In this document: one piece after another, positions 37,577-44,151 of the stretch
Layout of the letters: each line of letters begins with the position of its first letter
Numbering within the stretch: position 1 is the stretch's first letter
From: an uncultured Dokdonia sp.
GTDB taxonomy: Bacteria; Bacteroidota; Bacteroidia; Flavobacteriales; Flavobacteriaceae
Assembly: GCF_947496725.1 (NCBI RefSeq)
Contig: NZ_CANMDS010000003.1
Coordinates: 248,001-312,000, forward strand
Direction of reading: 5' to 3'
Length of the DNA: 64,000 bases
Program-made: the position numbers and the translations under genes
Notes under the pieces: model-generated
Databases searched by the model: none
Seen by the model: the letters and a program-made list of their open reading frames with translations, nothing else
Told to the model about the DNA's origin: nothing

Positions 37577-37584
37577 TAAACATA
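37577..37584 (-). promoter_or_regulatory. Weak predicted -7 box for the speA operon
   Basis: On the minus strand TATGTTTA differs from TAnnTTTG by the last base. A transcript starting about 7 nt after it would begin at the first paired base of the leader (37570). The -33 TTG candidate is only 15 bp away, so the match is imperfect. Confidence 0.35.
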
Positions 37585-37735
37585 GTAAAAAAAACAAATC
37601 AAAAAACTTTTTTATAAAAATTTTAAAATTATTTTTAACTAACTGAATAACAATAGTTTAATTTGGTTTTTAAGGTGGTAATTATTACTCAGGTATGCAA
37701 TATTCTAGACTTAAAAGATCTTAATGTAGTGTGAT

Positions 37736-37755
37736 TACGCTTTCGCGAAAGCGTA
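37736..37755. repeat. Full 20-bp palindrome, site 11
   Basis: Perfect TACGCTTTCGCGAAAGCGTA between the speA leader and the DUF2200 gene. The left context GTGAT is shared with site 14 near 47.1 kb. Confidence 0.97.
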
Positions 37756-37824
37756 CTTAATATCATTATACCGCTGGAGTACATAATAAGTAGTAAAAAT
37801 GTGTTTAGGGATGCGATGTACCTA

Positions 37825-38196
37825 TTAAGACGTTCTTAATATCTTGTCCATCTTGCGACCTTTTGCCAGCTCGTCTATAAGTTTTTCCATCTGCCTGCAC
37901 TGCCTGTAAAGTTCAAACTCATCATCTATCTCCTCAATGCGGTAACCGCATACAACACCTTTTATGAGATGAGCGTTAGGGTGAATAGTTGCTTCTTTAA
38001 AAAAGGTCTGAAATGTCACCTTCTCGTCTATAAGTCCCTGTAGCTGTGCCTCATTATAGCCGGTATACCATTCTATAACTTGATGAAACTCCTCTCTGGT
38101 ACGTCCATTTTTTTCTAGTCTATTCCAGTAAAGTGGGTATATGGATGCAAATATCATTTGTGCAACCTTATCTTCTTTGGCAGCAGTAACTTTCAT
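37825..38196 (-). CDS. DUF2200-family protein
   Basis: 123-residue cytoplasmic protein matching the DUF2200 family, whose function is unknown. Typical stretches are VAQMIFASIYPLYWNRLEKNGRT (residues about 10-33), HQVIEWYTGY, TFFKEATIHPNAHLIKGVVCGYRIEEI and MEKLIDELAKGRKMDKILR. It is a single gene on the minus strand, with a palindrome downstream and the accessory island upstream. Full length for the family. Confidence 0.82.
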   Translation of the reverse strand: MKVTAAKEDKVAQMIFASIYPLYWNRLEKNGRTREEFHQVIEWYTGYNEAQLQGLIDEKVTFQTFFKEATIHPNAHLIKGVVCGYRIEEIDDEFELYRQCRQMEKLIDELAKGRKMDKILRTS

Positions 38197-38368
38197 AGTG
38201 TTGTCTATATTAATGAACTTAAATATACAATTATTTACAGATAGCGATGAAGATGTGATGATGTGCTGAGTATAATAGAGGTAGAGTTGTTTCTAACTCA
38301 GTTCTTTGTTGTGTACTTGATTTCCGTCCTAATCTAGTTTGCTGTGCTAATTTGTTACTAAATTGATT

Positions 38369-38662
38369 TTAAATAAAATTCAATATTAGAGGTATAATTC
38401 CGAGTACAAATATTCCGACTATCGCAATCCAAAATTGATAATTTCGTTTTTCTTTTCTAATCATACTCATTATAATAAAAGCTAAAGCGAGAAACATTAA
38501 GACAATTGATATTACTTCTAAATATAATAAAGTTGAATCTGTGTTGTTTTCCACACCTGGGAAATTCACATAATTAATTGTCAAATAAAATACGATAATA
38601 TTAATTATTATAATCCAAATCATAAATCGGAAAGCCCAATTTTTAAAAATAATTTTATTCAT
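38369..38662 (-). CDS. Small membrane protein of unknown function
   Basis: Unrecognised 97-residue protein with three predicted membrane helices (about residues 11-31, 46-67 and 77-97) and a basic loop MIRKEKRN. Codon use is very AT-rich. It stands at the left edge of the accessory island, just downstream of a dispersed repeat copy, like the other small genes of the island. Confidence 0.6.
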   Translation of the reverse strand: MNKIIFKNWAFRFMIWIIIINIIVFYLTINYVNFPGVENNTDSTLLYLEVISIVLMFLALAFIIMSMIRKEKRNYQFWIAIVGIFVLGIIPLILNFI

Positions 38663-38713
38663 TTCGTAAGTTTATTTGTTGTTCGGTATTTTGTTTTTAA
38701 GCTTGTACACAAC

Positions 38714-38780
38714 AGGCCACTACATAAAGCGAGTGCGGCATACTTCGACAAGCTCAGTACAAGCCTTGCTGGTGTGCCTG
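38714..38780. repeat. Dispersed repeat R1, copy 1
   Basis: Begins AGGCCACTACATAAAGCGAG, continues with GCGGCATACTTCGACAAGCT and ends GGTGTGCCTG. Near-identical copies occur at 42128-42191 and 43552-43618. The internal segment CTTCGACAAGCTCAGTAC can be read as Thr-Glu-Leu-Val-Glu on the minus strand but is not a gene. Confidence 0.9.
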
Positions 38781-38833
38781 TTTTTTATTTTTTAATTAAT
38801 TGTTTAAATATACGAGTATTTGAGAAAGAGCAC

Positions 38834-38847
38834 GCTTTCGCGAAAGC
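38834..38847. repeat. GCTTTCGCGAAAGC palindrome, site 12
   Basis: Perfect core flanked by CAC and GTA, one base short of the full 20-bp palindrome. Intergenic, 50 bp after dispersed repeat R1. Confidence 0.95.
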
Positions 38848-39043
38848 GTAAAATCAGGAAGTCCTTATGACGAAAATTATAGATCTAAACAAGCTTAAAA
38901 GCTTGTGCTTAGAGTAACAGATATTGGCTTTTTTACTAAGTTGTTTGTGTTGTACATTATTGTTGTGCTAAAATCAATTTGTCATTTGTGATTTATCATT
39001 ACAAGTACTACATTTCAGTTTTCAAATCTTAATAATAAATTTA

Positions 39044-40189
39044 ATGAAAAACCTACTCTCTGTAATTCTTGTATTGATTCTAATTATGTCTTGCTCAAAA
39101 GATGAAATTAATGAAGATACTACACCAACTAGTTATGACGATTTAATTGTCACTAGCTCCGTTAGTCAGATAGGCTTAGATGATGCTAAGGTAGTATTAT
39201 CAACAAATATTATAACTCCATTAGGTTCAACTAGAACTTTTTTTTATAAAGAGTTTGGAACTCAAAGTTTTTTAGAATCAACTAACGGAATACTTACTAA
39301 TTTAGTAAGCGGTAAAAAGTATGAGGCAAAGGCGAGAGTAACCATAAACGGCACAGACTATGATTCACAAACATTATTTTTTACTACAAAGGGATATCTT
39401 AGTGACTCTGAAGTATATGGAGAGGTAGATGAATTTAATAAAAAGTTTACTATAACATTTGTGGATGGCGGTCAAAATGTATCCGAATTTGTTCAGCCAC
39501 TTGTAGCATATGCTAAAGTAGGACAGGATAGTGTGCAAGTTGAGAATATCAGTTATGTGGATAATATAATATCATTTGAAATTAACGCAGATACACAGCA
39601 ATTTTTTGAAAATGATACTCAGTATATTTCTAACAAAGAATTTACCTTAGGGTTTTTCAGTGGAGATTACTATCAAAACTTAATTACGCCTCAATCTAGT
39701 ATTAATTATGATGGAGAAATTACTAACAGATGGAATTTCTTTAATAAAAAACCTAGATTAGATTCTTATATGAATATTGAGAATTCAGATTGTCTGGAAC
39801 CAGATAATAGAAAAGAGGTTCTTGACATTCAAGGTAAATTTTGGGGTCTCTTTACTGGGCCCTCGCTCAACACAGGAACAGGAACACCTAATATTCCTGA
39901 TAATCTAACAATACGATTAACAAATATTAATAACCCTGATATTGAGAAACTATATTTTATAAATGATTTAGAGAGTATATACGAGGTTTATACACAATGT
40001 GATTTAGAAGCATTTGGAATGGCTCACGAAATAGTTGATGGTGCTTTCACCGGTTTCCATTCAGATAATTTCTTACGATTGCGTTTCAATAAAAACTTTA
40101 TTATTACAGGAAATTATAATCTAACTTTTGCAGTTGAAAAAGAGAACGTTACTTATACTTCAGATGAGTTTATGGTGGTTATTGACTAA
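39044..40189 (+). CDS. Secreted lipoprotein of unknown function
   Basis: 381-residue protein with a lipoprotein signal peptide (MKNLLSVILVLILIMSCSKD, lipobox cysteine at residue 17). The mature part has beta-rich sequence, including two stretches like bacterial Ig/fibronectin domains (FFYKEFGTQSFLES, SGKKYEAKARVTINGTDY). It is the only plus-strand gene of the island and ends in a strong hairpin terminator. No enzyme motif is visible. Probably an outer-membrane surface lipoprotein. Confidence 0.72.
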   Translation: MKNLLSVILVLILIMSCSKDEINEDTTPTSYDDLIVTSSVSQIGLDDAKVVLSTNIITPLGSTRTFFYKEFGTQSFLESTNGILTNLVSGKKYEAKARVTINGTDYDSQTLFFTTKGYLSDSEVYGEVDEFNKKFTITFVDGGQNVSEFVQPLVAYAKVGQDSVQVENISYVDNIISFEINADTQQFFENDTQYISNKEFTLGFFSGDYYQNLITPQSSINYDGEITNRWNFFNKKPRLDSYMNIENSDCLEPDNRKEVLDIQGKFWGLFTGPSLNTGTGTPNIPDNLTIRLTNINNPDIEKLYFINDLESIYEVYTQCDLEAFGMAHEIVDGAFTGFHSDNFLRLRFNKNFIITGNYNLTFAVEKENVTYTSDEFMVVID

Positions 40190-40260
40190 CAGTTAGCCTT
40201 CTATTGGAACGTAACTAATATCGTATTAATTCTACTCATAATACAGTTTAATATACTATG

Positions 40261-40313
40261 TAAAGCGAGTGCTTCTCCCTTATAGCTATAGGTAGAAGCA
40301 CTCGCTTTATTTT
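40261..40313 (+). terminator. Strong hairpin terminator after the lipoprotein gene
   Basis: A 16-bp perfect stem (TAAAGCGAGTGCTTCT and complement at 40294-40309), loop of 17, then TTTTA. Its left arm TAAAGCGAGTGC equals the beginning of dispersed repeat R1. Confidence 0.85.
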
Positions 40314-40353
40314 ATGCTCTTCTTAATTTATTTGAGCATACAATTAATTTTCG

Positions 40354-40565
40354 ATTTGTGCGCCGCGCATAGCGCTTTAAAATCCTAGCAGATTAGCTTT
40401 ATTATCTATCTGTACAAGATCCTTGATTATAGCTCTTACAATCGCTCTTAAACCTATTTTGAAGCGTTGCCATACGATTGCGGTAACCATCAAGTATACA
40501 GCTGCCTTTTGTGTGGCTTATTTTGTCGTGAACTGCGAGCCCTTGGGCAATCAGCCGCCACGGTT
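40354..40565. repeat. Repeat R2 (about 210 bp), copy A
   Basis: From TTTGTGCGCCGCGCATAG to CAGCCGCCACGGTT. Copy B at 42242-42453 is about nine-tenths identical by eye and colinear, and a fragment lies at 43652-43682. It contains the short palindrome GCCCAAGGGC (or its complement GCCCTTGGGC). Short frames on the minus strand are not conserved enough to call a gene. Confidence 0.85.
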
Positions 40566-40574
40566 TTGTATAAG

Positions 40575-40696
40575 ATTAGTGGCGTGTCTAGGCAATTAAT
40601 TTAGTAAACAAAAACTTGCCAGCGGAAAATTCCGCAAGAATTTTCCAAGTAGGCTAAAACCAGCCATTAATTATACACGGTTTTGGCAACTGCCTT
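40575..40696. repeat. Inverted-repeat element 1 (attC-like layout)
   Basis: A 9-bp perfect apical stem (GGAAAATTC/GAATTTTCC, loop CGCAA) is nested in imperfect outer arms (GCAATTAATTTAGT and CATTAATTATACAC). The element ends at TTTTGGCAACTGCC, just downstream of the small lipoprotein gene. Similar overall plan to element 2. Confidence 0.55.
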
Positions 40697-40703
40697 TTAT
40701 TTT

Positions 40704-41069
40704 TTAATGTTCCCAATATTCTAATCTAAAATCAATTACAATTGAGTCTTTGTCAAATTCTACGTATAATTCTTTTCCTTCCACTGGGTCGATATTCCAA
40801 CCATAATCAACCATTATTTCGTAAGTAATTTCGTTTTCTTTTTTAATTTGATAATTACCAGGTTCTCCTAATAATCCAATGACTTTTTTTAATTCCATTC
40901 CTTTTTCGAGATGATTTTCCATTAAGTCTTGGACCATATTTTCTCGATATTCATAAAATCCGTCAAATCTTTCATTCCATTTAGATTTGTCAAATTCCAT
41001 TTCTTTTACTCCGCAACTTGATATTAGCGTTATGATAATTAAAAGGAATATTCTATTTAATATTTTCAA
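40704..41069 (-). CDS. Small lipoprotein, BamE/SmpA-like fold possible
   Basis: 121-residue protein with lipoprotein signal MKILNRIFLLIIITLISSCG (lipobox Cys at 19). The segment LEKGMELKKVIGLLGEPGNY (about residues 54-73) resembles the BamE-type motif of lipoproteins that form a small alpha/beta fold. The rest is unremarkable. Its start overlaps the stop of the CDI-immunity-like gene by 4 nt, so the pair is a co-translated cassette. Function unknown. Confidence 0.65.
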   Translation of the reverse strand: MKILNRIFLLIIITLISSCGVKEMEFDKSKWNERFDGFYEYRENMVQDLMENHLEKGMELKKVIGLLGEPGNYQIKKENEITYEIMVDYGWNIDPVEGKELYVEFDKDSIVIDFRLEYWEH

Positions 41070-41458
41070 CTTGTTTTTTCATTTATTCGGTCAAATTTAT
41101 TTTCTCCGAGTTCACTTTTTATTAATTCCGAATTCCGTTCCACAATATTTTTAAAAGTCAAAAATTCGGTTTTATTTTCATTCCAAAATTCAGTCGGTAA
41201 ATTCGAAACTACAATAAGTAAATCGCCTTCATAAATATCACATTCGGTCAAAATATTCCGTTCAAGTTTTTCGAGTGCGATTCCGATTAGATATTTAGTT
41301 CCGATTTGTTGAGAAATCAGAAGTCTTATCTGTTCGTTTGTCAATTCTGCAATGCTGATTTTTCGATAACGATAACATTTTTCAACCAAATTAGTAGGAA
41401 ATTCGGAAGGGTTTTTCCAAATATCTTTTTCTAATTGTTCGATTGATTTTATTTCCAT
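41066..41458 (-). CDS. Contact-dependent growth-inhibition immunity-like protein
   Basis: 130 residues, beginning SIEQLEKDIWKNPSEFPTNLVEKCYRYRKI and containing LTNEQIRLLISQQIGTKYLIGIALEKLERNILTECDIYEGDLL. I recognise this pattern from flavobacterial proteins annotated as CDI immunity proteins (CdiI family). Such proteins neutralise a cognate toxin delivered by neighbours. No toxin gene, CdiA or T6SS/Rhs gene lies in the window, so it may be an orphan immunity gene. Its cassette is bounded by inverted-repeat elements on both sides. Confidence 0.6.
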   Translation of the reverse strand: MEIKSIEQLEKDIWKNPSEFPTNLVEKCYRYRKISIAELTNEQIRLLISQQIGTKYLIGIALEKLERNILTECDIYEGDLLIVVSNLPTEFWNENKTEFLTFKNIVERNSELIKSELGENKFDRINEKTS

Positions 41459-41470
41459 TCTCGGTTTTTT

Positions 41471-41632
41471 TCAGCTTGTTGCCAACGGTTTAGTATATGG
41501 AAAGTTGCGGGTTTGCGTGCGAGGAATTTTCGAAGGAAATTCAGACGTAGCAAACTTGCAACGACCTTTGATTTAGCCCAAAACCAGCAATTTTTTATAT
41601 ACTGTGTTGGGCACAGTTTTTTATTTTTCAAA
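41471..41632. repeat. Inverted-repeat element 2 (attC-like layout)
   Basis: About 160-bp imperfect inverted repeat. The outer arms GTTGCCAACGGTTTAGTATA and TATATACTGTGTTGGGCAC pair imperfectly. The inner arms GTTGCGGGTTTGC and GCAAACTTGCAAC pair at 11 of 13 positions, and the apex is GAATTT/AAATTC. The right end GTTGGGC fits the integron core GTTRRRY, while the left end fits only loosely. It separates two gene cassettes. Confidence 0.65.
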
Positions 41633-41845
41633 TGTTGAAAAGTATCCACAACTATAAATAACTGTCAAAAACTCTCCTAAATCGTCTTTTAAAAGCGAAA
41701 AAGTCGCATCTATTTCCTCTGAATCGCTACTTCCGATATAATCGATATCCACAATCCATTCATAATTCAATTCCTTTAGTTTCTTTATAATTGTCTGTAA
41801 TTCCTCGTACTCAAAATGTTTTGAACGAATATAAATTTTTTCCAT
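41621..41845 (-). CDS. Small protein of unknown function
   Basis: Unrecognised 74-residue protein, beginning MEKIYIRSKHFEYEELQTII and containing YEWIVDIDYIGSSDSEEID. It has a probable small alpha/beta fold and no motif. It lies 4 bp after the HTH-like gene on the same strand, so the two likely form one transcript. Its last codons run into inverted-repeat element 2. Confidence 0.5.
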   Translation of the reverse strand: MEKIYIRSKHFEYEELQTIIKKLKELNYEWIVDIDYIGSSDSEEIDATFSLLKDDLGEFLTVIYSCGYFSTFEK

Positions 41846-41849
41846 TCAA

Positions 41850-42077
41850 TTATTTTTTTGGAACTACATATTCAGCCAATTTCACACCTTTAGTCAGTTC
41901 AGTCAAATAAGAAGCAGAAATTCCAGATTGCTCAATTATGTCTTTCTTTGAGTAATCGCTTTGTTTTATTTCATTCGCATATTTAATTCCGAACAAATGT
42001 ATCATAGCTACAGCATCTCCTTTTGGTGCATCATTATACATTTCGCTGAGTTTAGTTCCTAATTCATTTAAGGTCAT
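41850..42077 (-). CDS. Small HTH-like protein
   Basis: 75 residues, MTLNELGTKLSEMYNDAPKG then VAMIHLFGIKYANEIKQ. The C-terminal part has the spacing of a helix-turn-helix (YSKKDIIEQSGISASYLTELTKGVKLAEYV, about residues 41-70). It resembles small proteins annotated as HTH-like in many Bacteroidetes. It may regulate its own cassette or act as the antitoxin-like partner of the 74-residue protein; both ideas rest on position only. Confidence 0.6.
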   Translation of the reverse strand: MTLNELGTKLSEMYNDAPKGDAVAMIHLFGIKYANEIKQSDYSKKDIIEQSGISASYLTELTKGVKLAEYVVPKK

Positions 42078-42127
42078 ATTTACTGTTTTTAGTGTTCAGA
42101 TTGTTGTTTGGTCAAATTGTGCCCAAA

Positions 42128-42191
42128 AGGCCACTACATAAAGCGAGTGCGGCATACTTCGACAAGCTCAGTACAAGCTTTGCTGGTTTGC
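42128..42191. repeat. Dispersed repeat R1, copy 2
   Basis: Same 65-bp element as at 38714 and 43552, preceded here by TTGTGCCCAAA, a possible cassette boundary. Confidence 0.9.
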
Positions 42192-42241
42192 TTTACTTTG
42201 TGGTCTTGATTTGTTTGATCTAAATATACAATGAATTTTGG

Positions 42242-42453
42242 ATTTGTGCGCCGCGCATAGAGCTTTCAAATCCTAGTAGATTTGCTCTATGACCCATCTG
42301 TGCCAGATCCTTGATTATTGCTCTCACAATCGCTCTTAAACCTATTTTGAAGCGTAGCCATACGATTGCGGTAATTACCAAGTATACAACTACCTTTTGT
42401 GTAGCTTATTTTATCGTGAACTGCGAGCCCTTGGGCAATCAGCCGCCACGGTT
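42242..42453. repeat. Repeat R2 (about 210 bp), copy B
   Basis: Colinear with copy A at 40354-40565, with about 20 substitutions and no visible indel. Begins 50 bp after repeat R1. Confidence 0.85.
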
Positions 42454-42505
42454 AGTATATGGTTAGTTACGTGGTTAAGGAACTAGTTTAGGTTATAAAG
42501 TCACA

Positions 42506-43516
42506 TCATCTAAACTGATACAACTTATTGGATCGTAGTACGCACAAACCAAATGATCGCTTCTTAGAAAATTGAAAGTCCTCTACGCAGGTGTTATTAT
42601 CTAATTCTACAAAATCGATGAGATTGCCTTGCTTTGAAGAAAATTGTGCCACACAATTCTTTCCATTTTCATTAATCATAGCAAAAATTGTTTCACTTAA
42701 AACAATAGGTTTTCTTCTGGGATGGGCTAAAACTTTAGTTCCATCCTTAAAAATAATGTTATCAAAGACTAGTTCATTCGTTAATGGCTCTCCTGAAGTA
42801 CTGTTAATCCATTTGAATTTATCAAAATTGGACGTTAGTAAAATTTCGCCCTTAATAACCTGAATATTTTTGAATTTACTTACTTCCCTAGTTTCCCAAA
42901 CAACCTGTCCTGTAGATATCGCTAATTGTACTAATGTATTACCAGCCAGTACGTATAAAAAGTCATCACTTACTGCTATATCTGTAATAGAACCTTGCGT
43001 TTTTTCACCTAATATATTTATGTAATCACTTTTATGAGTGAGCCGGTATTCCCAGATTATACGATTTTCTTTTTGGCCATAGATTGAATTAACACTACGC
43101 AGTATTACTATATCTTTTTGAATAAATACTGGTTTGCTATTAGAGAATAACGTGTTTAATTTTCGTACTTTCTGAGTATTAGGATTAAAACAAAAGTATT
43201 GAAGATCTTCATCTTCCAAATATACTAACCATTCTGAATTGCTATATCTTAAGCCTGTAGGTGTAAAAGGTTGAGCCATTTGATCTTCAAATTCATCCTT
43301 GTTTAGATTAAAACGATAAAGTCCTGACCAAGTGAGATAGGTGCCTAAATGATTGATGGTAAATCTGGAATAGGGTATTTCATAATCCTTGTGTAATACA
43401 AAATCAAAATCACCTTGTAACTTATAAATTCTCATTCGATTTTCTCCGAAAATAAATAAGCGATCGTAGAGCAATTTAAATTGATCGACGTTGTTAAAAG
43501 AGTTTATGAGTTCCAT
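42506..43516 (-). CDS. Beta-propeller-like protein of unknown function
   Basis: 336 residues from ATG 43516 (MELINSFNNVDQFKLLYDRL). The frame continues upstream to 43579, but those codons come from dispersed repeat R1, so the downstream ATG is preferred. Repeating blade-like strands such as VSDDFLYVLAGNTLVQLAISTGQVVWETRE (about residues 185-215) resemble PQQ/WD-type propellers. No signal peptide is present, so it is probably cytoplasmic. It is flanked by repeats R1/R2 on both sides, like a cassette. No function assigned. Confidence 0.65.
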   Translation of the reverse strand: MELINSFNNVDQFKLLYDRLFIFGENRMRIYKLQGDFDFVLHKDYEIPYSRFTINHLGTYLTWSGLYRFNLNKDEFEDQMAQPFTPTGLRYSNSEWLVYLEDEDLQYFCFNPNTQKVRKLNTLFSNSKPVFIQKDIVILRSVNSIYGQKENRIIWEYRLTHKSDYINILGEKTQGSITDIAVSDDFLYVLAGNTLVQLAISTGQVVWETREVSKFKNIQVIKGEILLTSNFDKFKWINSTSGEPLTNELVFDNIIFKDGTKVLAHPRRKPIVLSETIFAMINENGKNCVAQFSSKQGNLIDFVELDNNTCVEDFQFSKKRSFGLCVLRSNKLYQFR

Positions 43517-43551
43517 ATTTCTAATTCGTTTTTCATTTAATGAACTACAAT

Positions 43552-43618
43552 AGGCCACTACATAAAGCGAGTGCGGCATACTTCGACAAGCTCAGTACAA
43601 GCTTTGCTGGTGTGCCTG
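43552..43618. repeat. Dispersed repeat R1, copy 3
   Basis: Near-identical to copy 1, including the end GGTGTGCCTGTTTTTT. The spurious N-terminal codons of the propeller gene come from it. Confidence 0.9.
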
Positions 43619-43942
43619 TTTTTTGATTTTCTAAATATACAATGAATTTTGAATTTGTACGCCGCGCATAGAGCTTTCAAACCTGCCTCCGACGAACGTA
43701 GCGAGAGGAAGGCATAAATTCGCGTTATGTAATAGTTCTTGCATCCGACGAGAGAGGGACGACCGAGAGGAATGCACTCTTGCAACTAAGTGTGAGCTTT
43801 CTATAATTGAGATTTGTAACCTTTAGGCATTTTTGAGTAGTGGCCTGTGGCGGCTGATTGAGTAGGGTGGGAGCTTTAAAATCCTAGCAGATTTGCTTTA
43901 CAATACATCTCTGCCATTTATGCGTGTAATGCGGAGCAATAC

Positions 43943-43956
43943 CCTTTCGCGAAAGC
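43943..43956. repeat. Palindrome variant, site 13
   Basis: CCTTTCGCGAAAGC, one base different from the core, intergenic at the right end of the accessory island. Confidence 0.85.
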
Positions 43957-44110
43957 GGAATTAAGCAAGGTACAGCTTCAAAGTGAAGACAAAATCATCA
44001 CCAGGGTGCTATACATTTGCGTATTTAAACCGTCTCGTGATAAATAACAAATGACTACAAAACAGACGCTAACTGCCCGTTTTTCAAAAGATATCTCTCT
44101 CCAAAACTAG

Positions 44111-44145
44111 AAAAGCTCAGAAAGAAATATCAATCTGAGCTTTTT
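44111..44145 (-). terminator. Hairpin terminator of the desaturase gene
   Basis: AAAAGCTCAGA pairs with TCTGAGCTTTT around a 12-nt loop. On the minus strand it follows the desaturase stop and ends in a T-run. Confidence 0.8.
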
Positions 44146-44151
44146 AAAAAA

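Larger units (their letters stand above)
38663..39043. other. Intergenic region with dispersed repeat and palindrome
   Basis: This 381-bp gap contains one copy of the roughly 65-bp dispersed repeat (38714-38780) and palindrome site 12. The remaining AT-rich sequence shows no convincing gene. Confidence 0.7.
40190..40703. other. Repeat-filled gap of the accessory island
   Basis: About 510 bp without a credible gene. It holds a strong terminator, the first copy of the roughly 210-bp repeat R2 and an inverted-repeat element ending at the next small gene. Confidence 0.75.
42078..42505. other. Repeat-filled gap of the accessory island
   Basis: About 430 bp containing copy 2 of dispersed repeat R1 followed by copy B of repeat R2 in the same order and orientation as at 43.6 kb. 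No credible gene is present. Confidence 0.75.
43517..44110. other. Repeat mosaic at the right end of the island
   Basis: Contains R1 copy 3 (43552-43618), an R2 fragment (43652-43682), two CCGACGAACGTAGCGAGAGG-like short repeats, an inverted piece of R2 (43847-43860, TGGCGGCTGATTG) and palindrome site 13. No credible gene is present. Confidence 0.7.

Noticed and set aside
40575-41632. A true integron attC array
   Set aside because: Only one end fits the GTTRRRY core, no IntI gene is in the window and only two elements are seen; kept as attC-like layout in the findings, not as a firm call.
41449-41649. 66-codon minus-strand frame over inverted-repeat element 2
   Set aside because: It is produced by the repeat and overlaps both neighbouring genes; composition is not protein-like.
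40354-42453. Short frames (about 23-40 codons) in both R2 copies, for example one beginning MATLQNRFKSDC
   Set aside because: The copies differ in stops and in non-synonymous sites, so coding is not supported.
43517-43579. N-terminal extension of the propeller-like gene to 43579
   Set aside because: The extra 21 codons derive from the end of dispersed repeat R1; ATG 43516 gives a cleaner start.
43558-43785. 75-codon minus-strand frame with a C-terminus reading TELVEVCRTRF
   Set aside because: It lies wholly in dispersed repeats R1 and R2 fragments; the same peptide end arises from every R1 copy and has no support as a gene.
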